DNA of 64,000 nucleotides. Origin: Thamnidium elegans. Taxonomy: Eukaryota > Mucoromycota > Mucoromycetes > Mucorales > Mucoraceae. Location: assembly GCA_025201345.1 (NCBI GenBank), contig JAIXMG010000017.1, positions 665,833-729,832 of the forward strand, given 5' to 3'. Under the pieces are notes generated by a model. That model was not told the DNA's origin, did no database searches, and worked only from the letters and a program-made list of their open reading frames with translations. Position numbers and translations under genes: made by a program. Below are positions 54,328 through 64,000 of this stretch, in pieces (within the stretch, counting starts at the first letter, position 1; every line of letters starts with the position of its first letter).

Positions 54328-55980
54328 CAGTGGGTGGAAAAATGGTCCGGATGTTTTATATTTTTTCACCTTCGTACTTGTAACTCTACAACCAAGAATA
54401 GGATTAAGTTGAAATAAAATACAATAGAAGAGGGAAATCGTTTACTTTCAAATAGGTAAAAAGTTGGGATAAAAACATTATATGTGGTTAAAATAATTTT
54501 ATTTAAAAATGACATATACATCCGGACCATTTTTCAGGGTCAAATTTAAAATATGAAAAGTTCCGAAATATTGGGATAATGAAAGTATTAACAATTAATA
54601 TGTATTTGCTACGGTATGTAGGTATCTTTCCGAGGTATGTATTGCATATACATATAAAAGGAAGACTTTTTCAAAATTGTTTTTCATTCTTTTATTCTTT
54701 CTTTTTTTTTTTTAAATTATGGTTCGATCTCTTCCCAAAGATACTCAAAATAGTCTACAAAATTTGCTTCAATCTGGTTATTCCTACTCTCAGATCATGA
54801 AACGAATTCCTGGAATTAAAAAAAGCACAATTAGTGACTACAAGCGAAAGTGGTATCCTAATTCACCGATCAACAACCCAGGGAGACCCGCTCTTTTAGG
54901 CAATACTACGCAAAACTACATTCGAAAGAGCTTAATTTTGGGTAAACTAAAGACTGGAAAAGACGTTCAGAGGTACCTGGAATCTATTGATATTAAAATG
55001 GAGTATAGTACATGCCTTAAGGTGCTAAAAATCTATGGGGTTCCAAGCGTATATAAAAAAGAAAAAACCTTTCCTTAAAGCCGAGCATAGAAAAAACAGG
55101 CTACGTTGGGCCAAAGCTCATAGAAATTGGACATCCGACGATTGGAGACGAATGGTATTCTCTGACGAAACAAAAATTAATGGTTTGGGGTTCTGATGGG
55201 TGCAAGTACTATTGGAAAAAACCTGATGATATACTTCGATTTCATCATATTGAAATGACATTGAAGCATGGTGGAGGCGGTATTATGATGTGGGTTGTAT
55301 AACATATGACGGTCCAGGATATGCGTGCCAGATATATGATGGGAATATGAAAAAAGAGGACTATATCCATATTTTAAGTACGACTTTAAAAGACACGATG
55401 GAGTGGTATGGTTACAACCCAAAAGCTATATATTTTCAACAGGATAAGGGATCCGAAACATACTTCGAAGGCAACAAAGACCTGGTTAAATGAAAATAAA
55501 TTTAATACCGATTGGACATATAGTTGGCCTTCTCAAAGCCCCGATTTAAATCCTATAGAACACATATGGCATCACTTAAAGTTAGAGTTAAGCTCTTACC
55601 CAACAAAGGCAGTAGGAGTACATGAATTGTGGGAAAGAGTTGAAGAACAATGGGCAACGTTTACAAAAGAAGATTGTCAAAGATATATAGATAGTATGCC
55701 TAAAAGAATAGAAGCTGTTATTAAGACTAAAGGAGGTCCAACTAAATATTAAATATTTTAAATTTGACCTTGAAAAATGGTCCGGATGTATATGTCGTTT
55801 TTAAATAAAAATTATTTTAACCACATATAATGTTTTTATCCCAACTTTTTACCTATTTGAAAGTAAACGATTTCCCTCTTCTATTGTATTTTATTTCAAC
55901 TTAATCCTATTCTTGGTTGTAGAGTTACAAGTACGAAGGTGAAAAAATATAAAACATCCGGACCATTTTTCCACCCACTG
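54328..55980. mobile_element. Tc1-3 second copy (opposite orientation) at the palindrome centre
   Basis: Same ends as Tc1-3 (CAGTGGGTGGAAAAATGGTC), flanked by TA at 54326-54327 and 55981-55982. The pre-insertion site would read CTACTACG-TA-CGTAGTAG, itself a perfect palindrome, because the flanking DNA is inverted. Confidence 0.93.
54719..55752 (+). pseudogene. Tc1-like transposase (DD37E), copy with several frameshifts
   Basis: Identical in frame to the 43.4-kb transposase for about 105 codons, then an extra A near 55027 shifts the frame. Further one-base gains or losses near 55180, 55293 and 55450 follow, so the catalytic domain is split over three frames, although all motifs (S-D-E-T-K-I-N, D-P-K-H-T, S-P-D-L-N-P-I-E-H) can still be read. 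Every lesion is a one-base change in a short run. This is either genuine decay or consensus error in a hard-to-assemble palindrome. Confidence 0.9.
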
Positions 55981-56373
55981 TACGTAGTAGACTATACTGT
56001 GCAGTATATGAGATATCACAAGCTCAATTCTCGCTTAAACCACTTTAAATTGTGAAAACATGTAGAGTAAATTGTTATGAAAACGTTACCAAGCTTTCAC
56101 GCTCTAATATTTACCTTTGTGAAAGTTATTAACCGAAAAGTGCCATATTGTAGGCTATATCTAGTTTTTTGTGACTGTTCTCCATCAAAAATTTACATCG
56201 GGCTTCCAAACCAATTTAGGTGGTTGCGTAAAATTTTTACGCATCTCTCTGCAAAATTTCAGACTCCTACTACCATTACTCCAATAGTTATTAGCTGGGA
56301 CCTATCTTAAATATTAGCCTTAAAATATAGCTTAATATTATACTGAATTTTTTTTATATTACAACCGCATAGA

Positions 56374-57720
56374 TATCTTATTCGAGACTAAGGGTGTATT
56401 TGATAGAGAAGATATGACATGTGGAAGTGGTGGTTGTGTATTGCAATTGCAGAGATATTATCGCGTAACTCGTAATCAGTATTACTATGAATGTAGAGGT
56501 CACATTAATGCTATTAGAACAACTATTACAAAAAATTCATTCTGGTATAGAAGAAAGGCAGACTCGCATAAAATTCTTGGTGCAGCAATGGATTATATTC
56601 GTGGTGAAAATATGCAAAAAATATTCAATACTAGAACATTAGCTGCAACTACACTAGGTCAAATATTTAAGGATATTCAAGTTCTCATGCTTTCAGACTA
56701 TAACAAATATGTTTTAACCAGTGATAATCTTCTTGGTAGTACCCCTGACTGTCATCATATTCAGATAGATGAATCTAAACTTGGTAAAAGAAAAAATGAA
56801 ACTGGAAGTCGCGTAGAAGGTAACATTTTAACATGTAAAATAAAAATAAAAATAAATTAACATGTGTTTTAATTCGTAGGTGTCTGGATTTTTGGTATGG
56901 TAGAGTGTTTGAACTACCCCGTAGGTCAACCTCAAACATATACCTATGTTGACAACACTCTTGGTATTAATGAACAAAGGTACCGTTACAAGGCTGGTAG
57001 AAGAATATTTATTGCTGTTCCCGACCGTACTGCTGTTACCCTTTTGCCACTTATCTATAAGTATTGTAAACCTGGATCAATTATTAGATCAGATGGATGG
57101 AGAGCTTACAATGGTCTTCATAGTCTTGATATTCAAAACAGGGTTGTTTCTAGAATGTCTTTAAATGGATTTAATTTCGAACAAGAAAGCATTGACAGTA
57201 ATGAGTTATTTTTTCGTGGTCATCAAGTTGTTAATCATTCGGAAGGATTTGCTACTTTGGATCAAAATACAACTAGTAGTAGAATTACCCAAGTTCCAGC
57301 ATCAGGAAGACTACATACGAATGTTATTGAAAGTATTTGGAGAGACTTGAAATCGAACATTGCACCTCGTCATCGTAATAAAAAAAGATGCCCCTGGAAA
57401 ATTATTGGAGCATTTATGGACAGTAGAAAACAGAAATGATTTGATAGGAGGAATGTTTCGTATGATGAAGGAGGTATCATTCTCATCAGATAATAATAGT
57501 GACCAATTGGATCCGTATATGTTTACAGAAGCAGAAACAGGTGAAAACACCAGATGAACAACTATTACGTGAGCAAAGAGAATTGAGAAGTTTTCAAGTG
57601 TGGAATGATCGTCGTCGTAACTTTGATATTAATGAAGAAGATGAAGACGACGAAACTAATGATGTTACTTATGTTGAAATACCTCATCGTCGTAGACCAA
57701 ATAACCGTAACTTACAATAG
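56374..57720 (+). pseudogene. Merlin-like transposase M1, copy 3, with two frameshifts
   Basis: Exon pieces 56374-56819 and 56880-57720 match copies 1 and 2. An additional T at about 56380 lies in the untranslated or exon-start part; an extra A in an A-run near 57381 and another near 57543 break the last quarter of the protein after the catalytic Glu. All other residues are the same. As with the neighbouring Tc1, the lesions are homopolymer-length changes only. Confidence 0.88.
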
Positions 57721-60156
57721 TAAAACAACTATGTAATTACTTTTTTTTTTTTATATACTGTAATAACTACTAAAAACATCATTTCCCAATTTTCCTACTT
57801 CTTTTATACTTTAAATAGAATCACTTTAAACCAATTTAGCTATAGTCTTCTTACCTATAAATTAATTGCAGCTGATGACTCGTTACCGAAAGCTTATAAC
57901 CTCGCATACGTCTTTTCGGCATTGGGTTTTACTAGTGTGACAATTTTCAAATTTATTTACTATACACACATTGATTTAATAAGCTTAAAATTTTAAAATT
58001 ATTATAATATAAAAACATTTTTTCTTTCGAATGGTGCTAGTCCCATCCAAATTGAAATTATAATAGATGAGTTATGATGCTATATGTATACCAACTACAC
58101 AGAATTCCGCCGTCACGGACGGAGTTTTAACGATAGCAGGATATAAATACTATCATTGCATCCGCATAAACTTTTTGACCTATAAATCTATTATTTATAC
58201 TCCGTTAGGTTTATTATTACGACCTCTAGGCTCCTGGGACCTATCTCATACATTAGCCCTTGATTTACTTTCTCTTTACCTTTTTTTTTTAAATAAAACA
58301 ATATAAAATACTATATCATTTTTGTGATCTATTGAACTTACAACTAGTTATACTTCTACTAAGTTTACCAGCTAGTAGAGTACCTTATTACAGCGGTCTT
58401 TACAGTACCGCGTGCTCAATATATGCTGTGATTTACGGTCTGCACGCTAACGCTGTACCATACTAGGTAACAGGGATTATTTGTCATTTAATTAATGAGT
58501 TTTTAAGCAAAATTAACTTTCAAATATACAAAAGTAGTCTAAAGACGTATCTCTTTTTAACTATATTACTCAAGTTTAGATACTATAACATTTTTCACAG
58601 TCATATTTCTATATTTGGTGTTTTCGGCTATTTACATGGTAAAGTTTATCTTTCACTGTCTATAGCTCCATCAATAACTCACGTAGAAAGATCATTTTTA
58701 CGTCATTTTTACTTCTAAAGTATGTACTCTTATATGAAGAAATATTACTGCGGAATTCAAAAATTTTGACAATGGTCATAATATACAATATCATTTAATA
58801 CCCTAAAATAGGCGTATTTTGAAAGTTTGAAGCTATGTTACGCAAAATATAGCTTATGAAAACGTTTGAAATTTTAAGATAACATTTTTAAATATTATCT
58901 CTAACAACTCTATAAATTTGGGCTACTATCTATTAAAATTGCGCCCGTGACTGAATTTAAACCTATTTAATTGATACTTATAACCCCGTATCTCACGCAA
59001 TAATTGCTCGACAGTTACAAAAAGTATACCAAAAGTTGCGGAAAATTACAATCTATCATTTCACCAAATTTCAAACCTCTACTATTATCCAGTCACCACC
59101 AATCAACAAGAGTCCCTATCTTAATTATTAGCCGTATTTGCTTTAAAATGTGGAATAAATTTTAAAAACTTTTTAAGGATAGCTGTAAATAATTTTGATA
59201 TAGCTATTAATAATTTTAACGCGATTTCTATTTATTTCAAGTTAGTAGCATAATTTTTGGTGGAAGATATTAAGGTTTTAATCATTATCTTCATTTTTTT
59301 AAATGCAAATTACTCAATCAATTTTTAAGCTAAAGTCTTTTTTAAATGCTCAAATAAAAGAAAACAAACTGATTAAGACAATGTTATATTTATAGCTGAG
59401 ACAGTGCGAATTAAGGTATTTAAATGCTATAAAAAATAAGCATTTTTTATTTTTGTTTCTGCTATGAATTCTGAACAAACAGTCAGAACTACACAATTTT
59501 AGTTTTAAAACATGCGTAATTAACGGTTCTATTACGTATATAGGTTTTACTACGATTGAAAAAGGAAATTGGTGCTGATATTACCAAAAATTAAAAATGA
59601 CGGATAAAATATGGTCCGAACTTATGATACAATAACGATAGGCGAATTTTAAAAATAGTTTTAAAAACTAAGCTAATTTTCATATATACTTATCACTAAT
59701 ACATTCTTTATTTTATTTATATAATTCACTGTAAAAAGCAAAAAATAGTTCACCCAATTTCTTAATTTCGTTCCTTTCGCAGTAAAAATCACATAATAAC
59801 CCCTTTTTTTGGTCTATAAACTTATTTTTTGCTTACAGAGTGCTATATATAAGTTTAAAAACACTATATTTAAGAGCTTTATTTTTTATAGCTCCTCAAA
59901 ATATTGATTTTTCGGCTAGCGACAAGCATAATCAAATCCACGCAGTTTAAATTAAAGAGTGACTACTTTAAATTTATTTATTTAGGGTAGGGGGAGCCTA
60001 GATATTTTCTTCTTCTTTCTTTAACTTTTTATCAATCATGTAAGTGCCAAAAAAAAAAAAAACATAATGCCATTAACCCATTGTTAATTTTATGTTTTGT
60101 TTATACATTTACTATACATTAGTTTTTTGTCGTTAATCTTAAGCATCTTATTTTAA
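57721..60156. other. right-arm non-coding Merlin sequences
   Basis: 57721-58649 repeats the M1 3' region, 58650-59133 is the long Merlin end finishing TCCCTATCTTAATTATTAGCC (59113-59133), and 59134-60156 is the M2 upstream region. No gene other than duplicated short frames is seen. Confidence 0.6.
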
Positions 60157-61877
60157 ATGTCTTCAATTATTCCTCGCTCTCGTGGTCGTGTTACTGGTCA
60201 AGTAGTTTCCACTTATCGTAGTCGCGTTTTAGATGGTGATGTCTTGGAATTAGCAAGAATGATTACTCTCGAAAGAGGTGACATCTGGACGTAAGTTATT
60301 TTAAGCTACTATTATACCTACTTTAACAACTAACATTAAAATTTTCCGTGTTTAGTGTTCTTAAGGACCATTTTAGGGCATTCGATAGACAACCTGACGC
60401 TCGCTGTGGTATTCAAGGCTGTATTCACTACCCTACCTTATGGTGGCGAGAGGAAAGAGAGCAATGGTACTTGTATTGTGGCGGAGGTTACTCTATCGGC
60501 GATGATGGTTCAACCGTTGGTCATAACGGACCTTTACGCCGTACTATTACGAACGGTTCAATGTTTTATCGTAAGAAAATGATCTTGCAGTACATGATAT
60601 CTGCTATGTACCAATTCTTCCAAGGTGGGCGTATCACTGATGTTCTTAGAGGCCATAGTATCTCTCCTAACACGTTGTCTCAGCTATTGCTTGATTGCCA
60701 GCTTTTGATGTTATCTGATTATGAGAGCCATAATCTTGGTGAGAATCATCTTCTCGGAAACAACCCCAGGTGTCATCATATCCAGATCGACGAGTCAAAA
60801 CTTGGTAAGCGTAAACATGGTCGTGGTCGTCCCGTCGAAGGTATCTGGGTGTTTGGAATGGTCGAAGCTCTTATTCCGGAGGATCCCAACGGACGTACGT
60901 ATGAGTATACGGATTTTCGCACTGGTGCTACTGAGACTCGCTACCATTTTGAAGCTGGCAACCGCATCTTTTTAACTGTACCTAACCGTACTGCTGCCAC
61001 CCTCTTGCCAATTATTTACAAATTCTGTAAGTCCGGAACTGTTATCCGTTCCGATGGTTGGCGCGCTTATCGTAATCTTCATCGTCCTTCTCATGTAGAC
61101 AATGGTCAATTGGACTTTAATGGCGAGAACAACCAGCTTTTTTTTAGAGCTCATCAAGTCGTTAATCACAGTCAGGGATTTACTACAGTTGATCAAGTAA
61201 CTACCAATCCGGACGTATCCTTAACTCCTGTTTCAGGTCATTTACACACAAACATAATTGAGTGTCTTTGGAGAGACTTGAAGGTCTTTATTGGGCCAAG
61301 ATACCGTAACTCTAAGGATTGTCCTGGTAAGATTGTAGAGTATCTGTGGCGCTATGCCAATAGGGGTAGCTTCATCAATGGCATGAAGAGGTGTATTCGT
61401 GAGGTGCAGGTAGTACATGACGGTACTGTTGGTGGCGAAGGCTCGGTACCTTTTACAGCAGGTCAAGATGGCGAAGACCTTGAGGCTCAAGAGAGAAGGT
61501 TAAGACGAGAGGAACGTATGTTCGATCAGTGGGTTTCTAGAAGAAGAGAACGTGATGAAGACGAAGCAGTTCTATCAGAATCTGATGGTGATAATGATGA
61601 CCCTCGCGCAGATGAGGATTATATCCCAGCAAGAGGAAGGGTGCCAAGACCTACCAATTTGGAGGAGCCCACTGGAGATGCAAACCAGCAGGTAGAAGAC
61701 CAAAATGTTCGTCGTTCAAGCCGTGTTCCTGTTGCTGGTCGCGGTCGTGGTCGAGTAGGAAGACCAGCTCGTCAAGCAGCTAATCCTGCCAGTGTAGCTA
61801 GTCGTGGAAGACCTTCCAGAGGCTCCCGAGGTAGGGGCCGTCCTAGAGGCAGTGCTTCCCGTAATACTCGCTCTTAA
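60157..61877 (+). CDS. Merlin-like transposase M2, copy 2, 551 aa, intact
   Basis: Exons 60157-60290 and 60356-61877 encode 551 aa, the mirror image of the 48.4-kb gene. Only a few residues differ (for example Lys/Arg near the exon 2 start, Cys/Tyr in the I-S-A-M-x-Q segment, Leu/Pro in P-E-D-x-N-G, Asp/Gly in G-S-R-x-R-G), all explained by single transitions. DDE acids Asp190, Asp278 and Glu347 are unchanged. Both M2 copies therefore remain potentially active, unlike M1. Confidence 0.92.
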
Positions 61878-62812
61878 TCTACTTTTTTTTTCTAATAAAA
61901 CAATGCTAAAACAACATTATATTATTTTTGGATCAATAAAACTTTATATATTTTTACATGTTAGTCGAGTAACTTTATACGGCGATCAATACCGCAACCT
62001 ATTTTTTCAGGTATAATGCTAGCTGTATTAGGGCCTGTACTGCTACGTATACTACCTATAGTACAACCTAAAAAGGGTCAATATAGCAGACCAAGCTGAG
62101 GACATATTGGGGTTTACTGTATGTACGCTAGTTTAACATATTAGGTACGGTGATTTATCTACCATTTAACTAACGAGTTTTTAAGTTAAACTAATTTTAA
62201 ATTGCTCTAAAATAATCTAAAGATGTGTAGCTTTTCAAAAAATTAATTTATATTCTGATATTAGAATTTTTTACATCGTCAAACTTCTATATCACGTGTT
62301 TTTCGGCCGTTTTTAAGTTATGTGCTGTTTTTAACGGCCCATATCTCCACCAATAATTAACATAAAAAGGCCGTTCTTACGTTATTTTTAGTTTCAAAGC
62401 ATCTACTTTTAGATAAAAGGATATTTTTGCGGAACCCAAAATTTTTGTCAGGGGCCATATTATACACAGTCATATTATACCTCAAAATAGGGGTATTTCG
62501 ACATTTTGACGAACGATTACTCAGAAACTAGCTTATGAAAATTGCTCAAATTTAAAGATTAGTTTTTAAAAATACTAAACTAACGTTCATTAAAATTTCA
62601 TATTGATCGGAGTTAAATTGAAACCACCACTGAATTTAAACCTATTTAATTGACACATTTTGGCCTATAGCGCACGCAATAATAATTTGACAGTCACGAA
62701 AGTTACTTTAAAAGATGCGGAAAATTACAATGTATCATCTCTCCAAATTTCAAATTCCTACTATTTTTATATCCCAAACGGCTACAATTAATCCCTATCT
62801 TTATTATTAGCC
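61878..62812. repeat. M2 3' terminal region ending ATCCCTATCTTTATTATTAGCC
   Basis: About 800 bp, inverted copy at 47498-48432. The outer end at 62793-62812 matches the shared Merlin end motif. Long, AT-rich, with no coding frame. Confidence 0.65.
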
Positions 62813-64000
62813 TAATTATTAGTTCTGTTTTTTTCTAACTTTTATTTTTTCGAAGTACAAATGGTAGCTTTTCCAATTTATTAATGACCGGCTGAAATTT
62901 GGTTACCGGAAAAATATTCTTTTTGTCTGGACCGAACTACTAAAGTGGACAATACATAAAAACTTTCGAAATTTAACTCCTGATTAGATAGAATTTTTTA
63001 AATGCTATTAACAAAATTTCAGATTCGTACGACCTCAAGTTCGGCCGTGGATTTTGGGAAACTATCTTAAATATTAGCCAAGCAATGACATGTAGGGAAT
63101 GATTTTGCGGCTTTAGTATTTGCTAAGTAAAAAAACTTTTTACAAATGTAAATTATAAACGTAGTTTTTTAAATTATTAAATATTTTAATATGAAACATT
63201 CGATTATTTACAAAAAATTAATATTAAAACAATTTTTATTTTATATTTAGCAATTTTAATAAAATTACGTATTACTATAAGCTCTAAAATATATAAAACA
63301 ACGGCTTTAATACGTAGTGAAATACGCTTATTAGCGAAAATACACTGGAAGCCCTGCCAAATATTTTCGGAGTTTGAACCGCATTTCACTTCAGGATTTT
63401 ATCTCTTTAGGATAAAAATAATGAGGGAAACTTGGCGCACGACATTGAAACAACGACATGAAATTCGTGACGTAGAAATTTATTCTCTCATCAAATCGTG
63501 ACGTGGACTTTTAAAAATGGGTCTTGTATGAGATAGGTCCCGTAAGGATTGTGGGCGACCAGGAGAAGTTAGAGATAAATTAAAATACTGAAAATGTGCA
63601 GAAAAAAATTACGAACTTGGTGGTATTATTTAAAATTTTTTTAAAATTCATTCCCAGAGATTTTTTATTAAGTGGAATAGGTTAAAAATAAGCTATAATC
63701 CTCATAACTCCGTGAAAAATGCATCTAAGAACTCTAAATTTTGCAACCGAGTGAACGCTAAATTTATAAATTTGTAAACAAATTTTTGTTTGTCTCGGAG
63801 CTTTAATTAACGACTAAAATAAAAATTACTGTATCTCCGACTTTTAAGTGAAAACTATAAGAATAAATTATATGATACCCTAAAGAATAAGCTTTATTCT
63901 GCTTTTCAATTTGACGTATCCCAGCTTAGCTACGCCCCGTACATATATTGTTCAAAAACTGAAAACATAAATGTGCCATTAAATACATAAAGTGCTAAAT
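62813..64000. other. right edge: further Merlin end motifs, no gene
   Basis: Another end motif ACTATCTTAAATATTAGCC lies at 63061-63079, preceded by a TTTCAGATTCGTAC-like block that resembles the 45.1-kb end. A start-type motif TGTATGAGATAGGTCCC lies at about 63526-63542. The rest is AT-rich with no accepted open frame; the element to the right is cut by the window edge. Confidence 0.5.

Larger units (their letters stand above)
43182..55980. repeat. inverted repeat IR1: 43182-47497 versus 51662-55980
   Basis: Positions in the two arms add up to 99159 at every checkpoint: Tc1-3 start codon 44440/54719, M1 start 45263/53896, M1 stop 46567/52592, arm end 47497/51662. Each arm (4.3 kb) carries a Tc1 and an M1 gene. 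The 4.2-kb centre contains the M2 gene and the long Merlin end. The M1 part of the arms looks identical; the Tc1 part differs by several single-base indels. Confidence 0.9.
47498..62812. repeat. inverted repeat IR2: 47498-54327 versus 55981-62812, centred on a Tc1
   Basis: Checkpoints in the outer part add up to 110310 (47498/62812; M2 48433/61877 and 49962/60348). Arms are about 6.8 kb, each with one M1, one long Merlin end and one M2. The spacer is exactly the Tc1 copy 54328-55980 including its TA sites, and both flanks read outward as TACGTAGTAGAC. The arms differ by transitions and, in 55.0-59.6 kb, by numerous one-base indels. Confidence 0.9.

Overview
The window looks like nuclear DNA of a fungus, most likely Mucoromycota (Mucorales-type). 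It is strongly AT-rich, has many short GT-AG introns of about 45-110 bp, carries typical fungal housekeeping genes (GPI18, OCT1, a TUL1/DSC1-type ligase, a TBC1D5-like RabGAP, a BAR protein), and holds a dense mixture of Tc1/mariner, Merlin (IS1595-like), piggyBac-like and Ty3/gypsy elements. The taxonomic call is inference; no rRNA marker is present.

Region 1 (1-18.9 kb) is a compact host gene block. In order: the 5' end of a PX-domain-like protein running off the left edge (-), a candidate 57-aa spliced gene (+), a 462-aa helical protein of unknown function (+), a serine racemase / hydroxyaspartate dehydratase (-), GPI mannosyltransferase 2 (-), mitochondrial intermediate peptidase (+), a TBC1D5-like RabGAP with 11 exons (+), a transmembrane RING E3 ligase of the Tul1/Dsc1 type with 11 exons (-), and a GVP36-like BAR protein (+). 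Most of these were rebuilt exon by exon, and every junction keeps frame. A 174-bp pogo-like MITE sits at 10.1 kb.

Region 2 (18.9-43 kb) is a nest of transposable elements around one tRNA-Met gene. It holds a family of inverted-repeat elements whose ends read CAC(T/C)A(A/C)GG(C/A)GAG and whose subterminal zones are arrays of small palindromes. Two of them seem to carry small spliced ORFs and no recognisable transposase. It also holds three Tc1 elements (one broken, one intact, one tail fragment), a truncated piggyBac-like transposase, a complete Ty3/gypsy retrotransposon with identical 177-bp LTRs placed 50 bp downstream of the tRNA, two gypsy fragments, and an extremely AT-rich Merlin transposase.

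Region 3 (43-63 kb) is built almost entirely from a DD37E Tc1 element and two divergent Merlin-like transposase genes (here M1 and M2), arranged as two overlapping giant inverted repeats: 43182-47497 against 51662-55980, and 47498-54327 against 55981-62812. A second Tc1 copy sits exactly at the centre of the larger palindrome. M1 and M2 have a much longer gap between the second Asp and the Glu of the DDE triad than the canonical Merlin protein at 42.1 kb. The last 1.2 kb is non-coding and contains more Merlin-type end motifs.
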